From the NCBI RefSeq assembly GCF_029167625.1, contig NZ_CP119145.1:6014001-6078000 (forward strand): DNA of 64,000 nt, given 5' to 3'. The notes beneath the pieces are model-generated. The model saw only the letters and a list, made by a program, of their open reading frames with translations, was not told the origin of the DNA and searched no databases. This stretch comes from Streptomyces sp. AM 4-1-1. Lineage in GTDB: Bacteria > Actinomycetota > Actinomycetes > Streptomycetales > Streptomycetaceae. Positions 8,545-16,848 of this stretch are shown here, piece by piece. Positions within the stretch are counted from its first letter, which is position 1. The number at the start of each line of letters is the position of its first letter. Both the position numbers and the translations under genes were made by a program.

Positions 8545-10197
8545 ATGTTCCGCAGCACACCGGCGGCCCCCCGGGTGATGGCCCAGGTGGCCATGGTCAT
8601 GAACCTCGACAAGTGCATCGGTTGCCACACCTGCTCGGTCACCTGCAAACAGACCTGGACCAACCGGCAGGGCACCGAGTACGCGTGGTTCAACAACGTC
8701 GAGACCCGCCCCGGCCAGGGCTACCCCCGGGGCTACGAGGACCAGGACCACTGGAAGGGCGGCTGGGAACTCAGGAACGGCCGGCTCACCCCGCGCACCG
8801 GAGGCCGGGCCCGCCGCCTCGCCCGCCTCTTCGCCAACCCCGAACTCCCCACCCTCGACGACTACTACCAGCCCTGGACGTACGACTACGAGAACCTGAC
8901 CGGAGCACCCCTGGGCGACGACGTGCCCACCGCCGAACCGCTCTCCCTCATCGACGGCCGCCCCACCGCCGTGACCTGGGGCCCCAACTGGGACGACGAC
9001 CTCGGCGGCGGACCCGCCCACCTCGCGGGCGACCCCGTCCTCAGGAAGATGACCGAGAAGGTCGGCCTGGAGTACGAGCAGGCGTTCATGTTCTACCTGC
9101 CGCGCATCTGCGAACACTGCCTCAACCCGTCGTGCGTCGCCGTCTGCCCGTCCGGCGCGATGTACAAGCGGATCGAGGACGGCATCGTCCTCGTCGACCA
9201 GGACCGCTGCCGGGGCTGGCGGATGTGCGTCAGCGGATGCCCGTACAAGAAGGTCTACTTCAACCACCGGAGCGGCAAGGCCGAGAAGTGCACCTTCTGC
9301 TACCCGCGCATCGAGGCGGGCGAGCCCACCGTCTGCTCCGAGACCTGCGTGGGACGGCTGCGCTACCTCGGCGTCATGCTCTACGACCCCGACAAGGTCG
9401 GCGAGGCGGCGTCCGTCACCGACGAGAAGGACCTGTACGAGGCCCAGCTCGGCTGCTTCCTCGACCCGAACGACCCCCAAGTGGCTCGCGCGGCCGAGGA
9501 GTCCGGAATCCCGCACGACTGGGTCGAGGCCGCCCGGCGCTCACCGGTACGCGCCCTGATCACCGAGTACCGGGTCGCGCTGCCGCTGCACCCGGAATAC
9601 CGCACCATGCCGATGGTCTGGTACATCCCCCCGCTCTCCCCGGTCGTCGACGCGCTCACCGCCACCGGCCACGACGGCGAGGACCCGGTCAACCTCTTCG
9701 GCGCCATCGACTCGCTGCGCATCCCCGTCGGCTACCTCGCCGAACTGTTCACGGCGGGCGACCCCGACCCGGTCGAGGCGGCGCTCTGCCGGCTGGCCGC
9801 CATGCGCAGCCACATGCGCCGGGTCAATCTCGGCGAGGAACAGGACGCGGGGATCGCCCGCGCGGTCGGCATGGACCAGGAGGGCATCGAGGCGATGTAC
9901 CGGCTGCTCGCCCTCGCCAAGTACGACGAGCGGTACGTCATCCCCACCAGCTACACCGTCCGCCCCGGCCACGACGGATCGGTGAACGACGGGTGCAGCC
10001 TGGACGGCGACGATCTGCCCGGCATGATGCCCGAGGCGTTCCCCGGCCCGGCGGACGCCTTCCACACGCCCCCGACGGCCGAGCCCGCCGCCACGTCCGG
10101 CCAGGCCGGACGGGTCAACCTGCTCAACTGGGACGGCAACGGGCGCCCCAGCGGCCTCTTCCCCCAGTACGGTCCGCGGCCCGGGGAGGTCACCTGA
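8545..10197 (+). CDS. narH: Respiratory nitrate reductase beta subunit NarH
   Basis: Iron-sulfur electron-transfer subunit of 550 aa. Four Cys groups are in the right order: CIGCHTCSVTC (~23), CEHCLNPSCVAVC (~188), CRGWRMCVSGC (~221) and CTFCYPR...CSETC (~249-270). The Trp in CRGW replaces one Cys, as in other NarH proteins, which gives a [3Fe-4S] rather than a [4Fe-4S] centre. ATG lies one base after the narG stop, and the 3' end overlaps narJ (TGATG), so the subunits are translationally coupled. The Pro-rich tail is typical of actinobacterial NarH. Confidence 0.98.
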   Translation: MFRSTPAAPRVMAQVAMVMNLDKCIGCHTCSVTCKQTWTNRQGTEYAWFNNVETRPGQGYPRGYEDQDHWKGGWELRNGRLTPRTGGRARRLARLFANPELPTLDDYYQPWTYDYENLTGAPLGDDVPTAEPLSLIDGRPTAVTWGPNWDDDLGGGPAHLAGDPVLRKMTEKVGLEYEQAFMFYLPRICEHCLNPSCVAVCPSGAMYKRIEDGIVLVDQDRCRGWRMCVSGCPYKKVYFNHRSGKAEKCTFCYPRIEAGEPTVCSETCVGRLRYLGVMLYDPDKVGEAASVTDEKDLYEAQLGCFLDPNDPQVARAAEESGIPHDWVEAARRSPVRALITEYRVALPLHPEYRTMPMVWYIPPLSPVVDALTATGHDGEDPVNLFGAIDSLRIPVGYLAELFTAGDPDPVEAALCRLAAMRSHMRRVNLGEEQDAGIARAVGMDQEGIEAMYRLLALAKYDERYVIPTSYTVRPGHDGSVNDGCSLDGDDLPGMMPEAFPGPADAFHTPPTAEPAATSGQAGRVNLLNWDGNGRPSGLFPQYGPRPGEVT

Positions 10198-10856
10198 TGT
10201 CCCTGCCCGCCGTCCACCAGTCGGCCGCGCTGCTCCTCGGCTACCCCGACCACACCTGGCCCGTCCGCCTCCGGACGGTGGCCGACAGCCTGACCCAGCT
10301 GTCGGGCCCCGGCACCGGACCACTGCGGAGCTTCTGCGCCGCCGTACGGGACACATCCCCGATGGCACTCGCCGAGCACTACATCCTGACCTTCGACCGC
10401 AGCCGTCGCCGCACCCTGTACCTCACCTACTACACCGACGGCGACACCCGCCGCCGCGGCGGTTCCCTCGCCGAGTGGAAGGCCCGCTACCGTGCCCACG
10501 GCTGGGAGACACCCCCGGACGACCTTCCCGACCACCTGCCGCTGGCCCTGGAGTTCGCCGCCCGCTGCCCCGAGCCCGGAGCGGCGCTGCTCCAGGAACA
10601 CCGGGCGGCGCTCGAACTGCTCCGCATGGCCCTCACCGACCACGGCACCCCCTACGCGGACGTGCTGCGCGGTGTCTGCGACAGCCTCCCCGGCCCCGCG
10701 CCCGCCGACCGGGCCGCCGCCCTGCGACTGGCCCGCAGCGGCCCCCCGGTCGAACTGGTGGGCCTGCCCCCGTTCGCCGCCCCCGCCCCGGCCACTTCCA
10801 TCCCCACCCCCACCGCCGCGCCCAACGGCCGCCGTACGGAAGAAGCGGGCCGATGA
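10197..10856 (+). CDS. narJ: Nitrate reductase assembly chaperone NarJ
   Basis: Cytoplasmic chaperone needed for Mo-cofactor insertion into NarG and membrane docking of NarGH; it is not part of the final enzyme. At 219 aa it is of family length and all-helical, with the conserved AEHYILTFDRSRRRTLYLTYYT stretch (start at ~residue 60) and PDHLPLALEF. It starts inside the narH stop (TGATG) and ends with ATGA overlap into narI. The C-terminal ~35 residues are Ala/Pro-rich and poorly conserved. Confidence 0.95.
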   Translation: MSLPAVHQSAALLLGYPDHTWPVRLRTVADSLTQLSGPGTGPLRSFCAAVRDTSPMALAEHYILTFDRSRRRTLYLTYYTDGDTRRRGGSLAEWKARYRAHGWETPPDDLPDHLPLALEFAARCPEPGAALLQEHRAALELLRMALTDHGTPYADVLRGVCDSLPGPAPADRAAALRLARSGPPVELVGLPPFAAPAPATSIPTPTAAPNGRRTEEAGR

Positions 10857-11611
10857 CCCATCTGCGCACCGCCCTCTGGGGCGTGCTGCCCTATCTGGTC
10901 GTCGTCGTCTTCGTCACCGGCACGGCCTGGCGCTACCACTTCGACCGCTTCGGTTTCACCACCCGCTCCAGCCAGCTCCACGAACACCGGCTGCTGCGCG
11001 TCGCGAGCCCGCTCTTCCACTACGGACTCCTCTTCGTCATCGCCGGTCATGTCGTCGGCCTGCTGGTCCCCGAGGCCCTGACCGAGCGGCTGTACGTCGG
11101 AGAACGGCTCTACCACGCCAACGCCCTGCTCGTCGGCGGCGCCGCGGGTCTCGCCGCGGTCACCGGCCTGGGACTGCTCCTGTACCGACGCCTGCGGGTA
11201 CCGGCCGTCCGGGCCGCCACCAGCCGCAGCGACCGCGTGGTCCACCCCCTGCTCCTGGTCACCCTGCTCGCCGGTCTCACGGCCACCGCGTCGGGGGTGC
11301 CGTCGGGCTCGTACGACTACCGCGAAGGGGTCTCGGTCTGGTTCCGCAGCCTGTTCACCCTGGCCCCCGACGTGAACGCCATGGCCCACGCGCCTCTCGT
11401 CCACCAGGCCCACGCGCTGTTCGGCCTGGCGCTCTTCGCGCTCTGGCCCTTCAGCCGCCTCGTGCACGCGTTCACCGCGCCACTGGCCTATCTGGCCAGA
11501 CCGTACGTGGTCTACCGGTCCCGCACCCCGAGCGGCCTCCCACCCCACCCAGCCCGGCCCCCCCGTGCCCCGGCCACGCGGAGAACGCCGCGCCCGAGAG
11601 CCGGGCGGTGA
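10853..11611 (+). CDS. narI: Respiratory nitrate reductase gamma subunit NarI
   Basis: Membrane cytochrome b subunit (252 aa) that oxidises quinol and passes electrons to NarH through two haems. Five helices are visible. Haem-ligand histidines sit in LFHYGLLFVIAGH and in VHQAHALFGLALFALWPFSRLVHAF. GVSVWFRSLF is the conserved periplasmic segment. ATG overlaps the narJ stop by four bases. The last ~40 residues are Pro/Arg-rich and probably disordered. Together with narGHJ it forms a full nitrate respiration operon, which streptomycetes often carry in several copies and use under oxygen limitation. Confidence 0.97.
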   Translation: MTHLRTALWGVLPYLVVVVFVTGTAWRYHFDRFGFTTRSSQLHEHRLLRVASPLFHYGLLFVIAGHVVGLLVPEALTERLYVGERLYHANALLVGGAAGLAAVTGLGLLLYRRLRVPAVRAATSRSDRVVHPLLLVTLLAGLTATASGVPSGSYDYREGVSVWFRSLFTLAPDVNAMAHAPLVHQAHALFGLALFALWPFSRLVHAFTAPLAYLARPYVVYRSRTPSGLPPHPARPPRAPATRRTPRPRAGR

Positions 11612-11659
11612 GGGGACGGGGGCGGATCGCCTCATGGGAGGCGGATACGCGGAAGGACA

Positions 11660-11680
11660 CCGTCGTCACCGTGACGACGG
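11660..11680. terminator. Hairpin between narI and mycoredoxin-like gene
   Basis: 9-bp perfect stem CCGTCGTCA/TGACGACGG with a 3-nt loop between two convergent genes. No T-run; probable bidirectional terminator. Confidence 0.45.
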
Positions 11681-11695
11681 AGTCATGGACACGGT

Positions 11696-11974
11696 CTAGG
11701 TTTCCGTGGTCAGCAGGTGGGGGGCGTGCTGTTCGACCGCCTGCCTCAACTCGCGAAGCGACGGGTTGACCATGGGATGACCGGCCACGGTCACCGTGGG
11801 GACTGTTTCGTTTCCGTTCGCCACGCCGCGGACGAACGCGGCCGCCTCAGGGTTCCGCCAGATGTTGACCTTCGTGTACCGCAGTTTCGTGAAGGCCAGT
11901 CGAAAACGCAGCTTCATGCAGTACATACAGCCAGGGCGCCAATAGATCACTACGCCGCGGTCATCCGAAGCCAT
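11696..11974 (-). CDS. Mycoredoxin/glutaredoxin-like thiol oxidoreductase
   Basis: A 92-aa single thioredoxin-fold protein. The redox motif is CMYC at residues 16-19, in the context YWRPGCMYCMKL, followed by ETVPTV with the cis-Pro loop and a C-terminal helix. In actinobacteria such proteins (Mrx) reduce mycothiol mixed disulfides. The CxYC form fits mycoredoxin better than NrdH, which usually has a different loop. ATG at 11974. It stands alone, convergent to narI, and is not obviously part of that operon. Confidence 0.85.
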   Translation of the reverse strand: MASDDRGVVIYWRPGCMYCMKLRFRLAFTKLRYTKVNIWRNPEAAAFVRGVANGNETVPTVTVAGHPMVNPSLRELRQAVEQHAPHLLTTET

Positions 11975-12281
11975 GCTGAACCCCTTGTCGTCGTGCCGGG
12001 ACGTCGAGCCGGTGTGCCGTGGCCGTAAGGGTACGGGCGGGCGGTGCCACCGTCGCCGTCCGCGCGGAGCCGCGAGCCCGGTGCGCCGTAGATCTTGAAG
12101 CTGGTCTCCGCCGTGCCGAAGGCTCGTCGGATGTGCGGACGGTCGAGCCGTCCGCCGGCGGTATCACCGATGACGACAACGACAACCGCCGCGTCCTCGC
12201 CGTCCTCACCTACCTGAACAACCCCTGACGCGCCTCGGCCCACCGCAGGAGTGAGGCGCGGTGGCGGGCGCGGGACAGCCC
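11975..12281. other. Intergenic region upstream of mycoredoxin-like gene
   Basis: Probably contains the promoter of the minus-strand thiol oxidoreductase. A plus frame at 12019-12228 ends in TDDDNDNRRVLAVLTYLNNP, which resembles the core of a prolyl-hydroxylase-like protein, but it is short and lacks the iron-binding histidines. It may be a gene relic. Confidence 0.3.
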
Positions 12282-12620
12282 TTAGCGGGCACCGCTGTCG
12301 GGCCGACCGGCCGGCGGCGACCCCGGAGGTTCGACGAGCCCCAAAACGGTCCGGCTGCGGGCGTTGACCGCCGCGACACGGGCGCTCAGCAGCTCGGCGG
12401 GGCTGAGCACCCTGACTCGGTCCGGCTCGGCGTCCCATTCCCGCCCGCCACCGAGCGGACGCAACTGGAGGTACGGCCCCTCCCGGCCCATGACGACACC
12501 GACCCGATCGCGAGCGGGATCGTGGACGCTGTCGCCGACGGCGGGTACGGAGACGGGAGTTGGAGCCGGGACCGGGTGGTGTGCGCCCGGCCCCGGCCCT
12601 GGTCCGGAGCCGTCGGTCAC
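12282..12620 (-). CDS. Hypothetical protein, 112 aa
   Basis: Small soluble protein with a Pro/Gly-rich N-terminus, then a compact beta-rich segment (DRVGVVMGREGPYLQLRPLG) and an acidic to basic C-terminal part. I recognise no named domain, but similar small proteins occur beside XRE/DUF397 pairs in streptomycetes. The GTG start at 12620 overlaps the stop of the preceding gene (GTGA), so the two are one transcriptional and translational unit diverging from the XRE gene. Confidence 0.65.
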   Translation of the reverse strand: MTDGSGPGPGPGAHHPVPAPTPVSVPAVGDSVHDPARDRVGVVMGREGPYLQLRPLGGGREWDAEPDRVRVLSPAELLSARVAAVNARSRTVLGLVEPPGSPPAGRPDSGAR

Positions 12621-12985
12621 CGACGGGTTCCCTTCTCGATGACAGCGGCCAGGGCGAGCGCGACGGGAGCGGAGCAGACGCCGAGGTGGACGAGGGCGTA
12701 CCGAACCTCGCCCCTGCGCCCCGACTCGCGCTCCTCGCCGTGCCCGGTGGCCGTCCCCGGCTCGTGGGCGTGGACGACGTCCGCCCAGGGGGTGCGGACA
12801 TCCATGGCGGGGAGCTGGATTCCGGCCTGCCTGAGCGCGGCGGCGAGGGCGTCGCGGGCCTCCAACGCCTCCCGGGTCCTGGCCGCTCCGGCCGTCGTGT
12901 TCCGCCTCTCGACGGCAGCGGCGGAAGCGCGGGTGAGGGTGGCTTGCGGTGTCCTGCGGGGGAGGGCCGGCGGACTGACCGTCAT
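12617..12985 (-). CDS. Hypothetical protein, 122 aa
   Basis: ATG 12985 has a good GGAAG ribosome site; the longer open frame to 13144 would overlap the XRE promoter. The protein has an N-terminal Arg/Ala/Thr-rich helical half (RRNTTAGAARTREALEARDA) and a C-terminal hydrophobic segment with VRYALVHLGVCSAPVALALA. No family recognised. First gene of a two-gene minus-strand operon divergent from the XRE/DUF397 pair, which suggests a shared control region at 12986-13161. Confidence 0.65.
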   Translation of the reverse strand: MTVSPPALPRRTPQATLTRASAAAVERRNTTAGAARTREALEARDALAAALRQAGIQLPAMDVRTPWADVVHAHEPGTATGHGEERESGRRGEVRYALVHLGVCSAPVALALAAVIEKGTRR

Positions 12986-13161
12986 GGTGACTTCCTTCGG
13001 ATGGTTGTTGCGCGGATTCGCTGCCCCGGGCCGCAGGTCGTGAACTACGTTGCGTGAGGGGGTCATTACGAGAATGGCCTGGTCACGGGCAGAACTCACC
13101 GAGGGCGGGTGCTGCTTCCCCGGCGGAAAACTCAAGTTCCACACGTTCCATGGAGGGCGCG

Positions 13162-14004
13162 ATGCCGACGAGGCGGACGGTCACAGGACGCAGCAGGGAA
13201 CCACGCGCGCGGTTCGCGGAGGAGCTACGGCTCCTGCGCACCGCACGCGGCGACAGTCTGCGGCAGCTCGGCGAACGCCTGGGCTGGGACTGGTCGCTGT
13301 TCGGCAAGATGGAGAAGGGCGAGACGGTCGGTGGCCCCGAGGTGGTGCAGGCGCTGGACCACCACTACGGGACACCGGGGCTGTTGCTGGCGCTGTGGGA
13401 GCTGGCGGTCAGCGACCAGACGCAGTTCAAGGAGCGGTACCGGCGCTACATGGCGCTGGAGGCGGAGGCCACGAGCTTGTGGCACTTCGCGGTGAGCGTG
13501 CTTCCAGGGCTCTTGCAGACGGCGGAGTACGCGCGGGCGCTTCTGGTAGCGGGCGGCATCAAGGGCGAAGCCCTGAATCAGCAGGTCGAAGCACGGATGG
13601 GGCGACGGGAACTGCTGGCGAGCGAAGATCCGCCGCAGTTTCGGACGATCCTGTCGGAGGCAGTGCTACGGACACCGTTGCGGGAGCCGGAGCGTTGGAG
13701 GAAGCAACTGGAGTACCTGCTGGAGGTGGGGGAGCGGGACGAGGTGACCATTCAGGTGTCTCCGTTCAGCGTGGGACTGCACGGTCTGACCAACGCGGAC
13801 GTGATGTTTCTTCGCTTGTCCGATGGGCGTACCGTGGCCTATGCCGAGAACGGGTACCGAGGTGAACTCATCGAGGAAACTGTGCCGGTTGAGCGGTTGC
13901 AACGTGCCTACGATTCGGTTCGCGACCTGGCGCTGACACCAGCCGAGTCGCGAAAGTTCATTCTGCGCATTCTGGAGGAAGTACCGTGCGATCCCCCGAC
14001 CTGA
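13162..14004 (+). CDS. XRE-family regulator with DUF5753 domain
   Basis: A 280-aa DNA-binding regulator. N-terminal HTH_31/XRE domain (about residues 15-70): RFAEELRLLRTARGDSLRQLGERLGWDWSL, split here only by its conserved turns. The C-terminal DUF5753 effector-like domain includes YIPGLLQT-like VLPGLLQTAEYARALL and a C-terminal DSVRDLALTPAESRKFI helix. ATG 13162 is preceded by GGAGGG; two upstream in-frame ATGs lack this. The stop overlaps the following DUF397 gene by 19 bases, the usual tandem arrangement in Streptomyces, where these pairs modulate development or antibiotic production. Confidence 0.92.
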   Translation: MPTRRTVTGRSREPRARFAEELRLLRTARGDSLRQLGERLGWDWSLFGKMEKGETVGGPEVVQALDHHYGTPGLLLALWELAVSDQTQFKERYRRYMALEAEATSLWHFAVSVLPGLLQTAEYARALLVAGGIKGEALNQQVEARMGRRELLASEDPPQFRTILSEAVLRTPLREPERWRKQLEYLLEVGERDEVTIQVSPFSVGLHGLTNADVMFLRLSDGRTVAYAENGYRGELIEETVPVERLQRAYDSVRDLALTPAESRKFILRILEEVPCDPPT

Positions 14005-14195
14005 CCGCAGCGACTTGGCGTAAGAGCAGCTACAGCAACCAGGATGGCGGCCAGTGCCTGGAGGTTGCTGATGGCTTCGCCGCTGTGGTTCCCGTACGAG
14101 ACAGCAAGAACGCACACGGTCCCGTGCTCGCGTTCGCGGCAGACGGCTGGTCGTCGTTCGTCTCGGCTGTGAAGGACGGCGACCTGCGCGCCTGA
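13986..14195 (+). CDS. DUF397 small protein
   Basis: A 69-aa protein with the DUF397 signature: WRKSSYSNQDGGQCLEVA followed by VPVRDSKN and LAFAADGWSSFV. It starts at GTG 13986 inside the 3' end of the XRE gene, so it is translationally coupled. DUF397 proteins usually act as partners or toxin/antitoxin-like antagonists of the adjacent XRE regulator; the mechanism here is inferred from family context. Confidence 0.92.
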   Translation: MRSPDLTAATWRKSSYSNQDGGQCLEVADGFAAVVPVRDSKNAHGPVLAFAADGWSSFVSAVKDGDLRA

Positions 14196-14212
14196 CGCAT
14201 CCAGCTGTACGA

Positions 14213-14253
14213 GACGGCCTCAGCCGACCAGTCACTGGTCGGCTGAGGCCGTC
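14213..14253. terminator. Strong 20-bp hairpin after DUF397
   Basis: Perfect 20-bp inverted repeat around a single central base (14233), 18 bp after the DUF397 stop. It would isolate the XRE/DUF397 operon from the HxlR gene downstream. Confidence 0.85.
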
Positions 14254-14489
14254 GGTGTCTTCGCCGGCCCGCACGGCTGGTGCTTCCGGGAATTTTTATT
14301 CCGGCCATGATTTTGTGCCGAATTCAGGCCAAGATGAACCAGGAGATCAGGTATCGGTCGCTTGCGAGCAGTCCGTTTACCTTCCTGTAAAGATCGTGGT
14401 CCGGCCAACAATCCGCTGCACGGGATCACCGGTCGAGCAGCCAGTACCATCGACAGCGAAAACGGTGGGTACGGGTAAGGGAGAGGTAC

Positions 14490-14879
14490 ATGCGGCCACG
14501 CGTGGACGAAATGCTCGACTATTGCACCCTTGAGGTCGCGATGACTGTCTGTGGCGGCGTCTGGAAGATCAGCATCTTGAAATACCTGTTCCAGGGAACG
14601 TTGCGTTTCGGTGAACTGAACCGCGCGATGCCGGACATCACCCCGCGCATGCTCACCCGGCAGCTGCGCGATCTGGAGGAGGACGGTCTGGTCACGCGGA
14701 CCGTCTACCGGGAGGTCCCGCCGAGGGTGGAGTACTCGCTGACCGAGATCGGGGCGAGCCTCAAGGACCTGGTGGGGCAGCTTGAGGAATGGGGCAACTG
14801 GTACCGCGAGCAGATCCGCAAACCGGCCCGGATCGAACCGCCGGTACCGGAGTCGATGGCGGACTCCGGCGCGGTCTGA
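14490..14879 (+). CDS. HxlR-family transcriptional regulator
   Basis: A 129-aa winged-helix protein of the HxlR family. It contains the family core GGVWKISILKYLFQGTLRFGEL, here two conserved blocks, then TPRMLTRQLRDLEEDGLV (recognition helix) and VEYSLTEIG (wing). Two cysteines (residues 12 and 20) lie before the HTH and could be redox or electrophile sensors as in other HxlR members. AGGGAGAGG ribosome site before ATG 14490. It faces the DHA2 exporter gene tail to tail, so it is a plausible local regulator of that pump. Confidence 0.9.
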   Translation: MRPRVDEMLDYCTLEVAMTVCGGVWKISILKYLFQGTLRFGELNRAMPDITPRMLTRQLRDLEEDGLVTRTVYREVPPRVEYSLTEIGASLKDLVGQLEEWGNWYREQIRKPARIEPPVPESMADSGAV

Positions 14880-15019
14880 CGCCTTCCGTCCTGGCGCGGC
14901 CTGACCCCGTGTCGCCTGGTTCGGTCTGCCTGTGGCTGCCGGGGAGCGGGGGAGTGGGGAGTCGGGAACACCCCGGCGGGCAGCCACGGTGGCGTTCTTG
15001 CTTGTCGTCGGTGGGCGGG

Positions 15020-16552
15020 TCAGGCCGTGGTCTGTTCCTGCCGCAGGGTGGCCGCCGCGACCGCGGGGCCGGCGGGGCGCAGGAGGACGGCGGTCAGTGC
15101 GGCGAGGATCAGCAGAGCGGCTGCCACCGTCGCGGTCGTGACCGAGAACCCCGTCTCGTAGGCACTCCGGGCGCCGGCGCGCAGCGCGCCTCCTGCTGGA
15201 CCGGGAAGTCTGTCGGCCAGGTCCATCGCGGCGCTCAGCGATTCGGACGCGGCGTCGGACTCGTCGGAGGTCAGTCCGCCGACCGGATCGAGGTTGGCCC
15301 CGTACGCCAGTGTGACGATGATGCCCATCGCCGCGACACCGAGTCCCGCCCCGAGGGAGAAGCCGACCTCCTGCACGGCCCCGGCCTCCGCGGCCCGCTC
15401 GGGCGGTGCGGCGGTCATCATCGAGTCGGCGCCCAGCGTCATGACCATGCCAGCGCCGAGGCCGACCCCGACCAGTGAGGCGAGGTTGCCCGCCGCACCG
15501 AACGCCGCCAGGGCGATCAACGCGACGGCGAGCACCGACACCCCGGTCGTCACCCCCCACCGGTTGCCGACGGCCGCGGCCAGCTTCGGGGCCACCACAC
15601 CACCGAGCGCGCTGGCGACCGCCACCGGGACCAGCGTCAGCCCGGACTTCAACGGCGAGTACCCGTCGACCAGTTGCAGTTGCTGGGTCAGCAGGAAGAG
15701 CAGGCCCGTGTAGGCGCCGTAACAGACGAGAATCGACACGGTGGACACCGAGAAGCGCCGGTCGGTGAAGAGCCGCATGTCGAGCAGCGGGTTGGTGATA
15801 CGGCGCTGGCGCACGGTGAAGGTCACCAGCAGCGCCACACTCGCCACGCCCACGGCGATCGTGACCGGCGAGAGGTTCCCGGGCTGGCCGATGTGCTGCA
15901 ACGCGTACACCGCGCCGGCCAGACCGAGGATGGAGAGCAGCGCGCTGGGGACGTCGAAGCGGCGTGCGTCGGGGTTACGGGACTCGGGGACCAGCACGAT
16001 GACGGCCACCACGGCGAGTACCGCGATCGGGACATTGACCAGGAAGACCGCGCCCCAGGAGTACTTCTCCACCAGCACGCCGCCCAGTACCGGGCCGAGT
16101 GCCGCGCCGGTGCTGGAGCTCGCCACCCACAGTCCGTAGGCCAACGAGCGCTCGCGGGCCACCGGGAAGACGACCCGGATGATGACGACGGTGCTGGAGA
16201 GCATCATCGCGTAGCCCAGCCCCTGGACGGCCCTGGCCGCGATGAGCTGCCCCGGCGCCGAGGAGAGCGCCGCCGCCAGCGAGGCGAGCGCGAAGGTGGA
16301 CACCCCCGTCACCAGGAGCCGCTTGCGTCCGACCCGGTCCCCGACCGTCGAGCAGACCACGAGGGTCGCCGCCACGGTGAGCGGGTAACCGTCCGTGATC
16401 CACAGCAGTTCCGAACTCGACGGAAGCAATTCCCTCCCCACCGTCGGCAGCGCGACATTGAGAATGGTGAGATCCATGCCCCCCATGAGCATCCCGGCCA
16501 ACAGAACGGCCAATACCGCCCAGCGGCGGGGAGCTGATTCTTCTTCCGTCAT
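15020..16552 (-). CDS. DHA2-family drug:H+ antiporter (EmrB/QacA type)
   Basis: A 510-aa, 14-helix multidrug exporter. Motif D1 in TM1 (MDLTILNVALPTV), motif A (GDRVGRKRLLV), motif C in TM5 (GAALGPVLGGVL) and the 14-TMS spacing all fit. It exports amphipathic toxins or antibiotics in exchange for protons. ATG 16552 has no clear ribosome site, so a leaderless transcript is possible. A perfect palindrome lies about 50 bp upstream. The gene is convergent with hxlR. It could protect against a product of the adjacent PKS cluster, but this is positional inference. Confidence 0.92.
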   Translation of the reverse strand: MTEEESAPRRWAVLAVLLAGMLMGGMDLTILNVALPTVGRELLPSSSELLWITDGYPLTVAATLVVCSTVGDRVGRKRLLVTGVSTFALASLAAALSSAPGQLIAARAVQGLGYAMMLSSTVVIIRVVFPVARERSLAYGLWVASSSTGAALGPVLGGVLVEKYSWGAVFLVNVPIAVLAVVAVIVLVPESRNPDARRFDVPSALLSILGLAGAVYALQHIGQPGNLSPVTIAVGVASVALLVTFTVRQRRITNPLLDMRLFTDRRFSVSTVSILVCYGAYTGLLFLLTQQLQLVDGYSPLKSGLTLVPVAVASALGGVVAPKLAAAVGNRWGVTTGVSVLAVALIALAAFGAAGNLASLVGVGLGAGMVMTLGADSMMTAAPPERAAEAGAVQEVGFSLGAGLGVAAMGIIVTLAYGANLDPVGGLTSDESDAASESLSAAMDLADRLPGPAGGALRAGARSAYETGFSVTTATVAAALLILAALTAVLLRPAGPAVAAATLRQEQTTA

Positions 16553-16600
16553 AGGGCCATGGTGCAGAGGGACATGGCGCGAGACAAGTACGGAATTTTT

Positions 16601-16615
16601 TGTCCCCTGGGGACA
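16601..16615. promoter_or_regulatory. Candidate operator upstream of DHA2 exporter
   Basis: Perfect palindrome TGTCCCC-T-GGGGACA with extra half-sites GGGACA near 16569 and TGTCCCC near 16626. Placed 49-63 bp upstream of the exporter start; a repressor (HxlR or other) may bind here. Confidence 0.5.
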
Positions 16616-16848
16616 GAAAGTGTACTGTCCCCGACCAGCCGGAACGAGGACAGCGCCGGGCCGCCCGGAACAGCGGTGCCGGGTGCGTCGGATTTCCTTC
16701 CGGGTGCCCCGTTTCCGCCGACGCCGAACCGCTTCGAAGGTTTTCGTACAGAGATTTGGAAGCCGGATCTGTAAGCGGTTCGGCAGTGGTGTGATGGCAG
16801 TCCCGCGACGGCAGCGGTGTGCCGACCGGACTCCGGCCAGCGGCGGAT

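Noticed and set aside
12019..12228. 69-codon plus frame ending TDDDNDNRRVLAVLTYLNNP, prolyl-hydroxylase-like
   Set aside because: Too short, no iron-binding histidines and no ribosome site. At best a gene relic.
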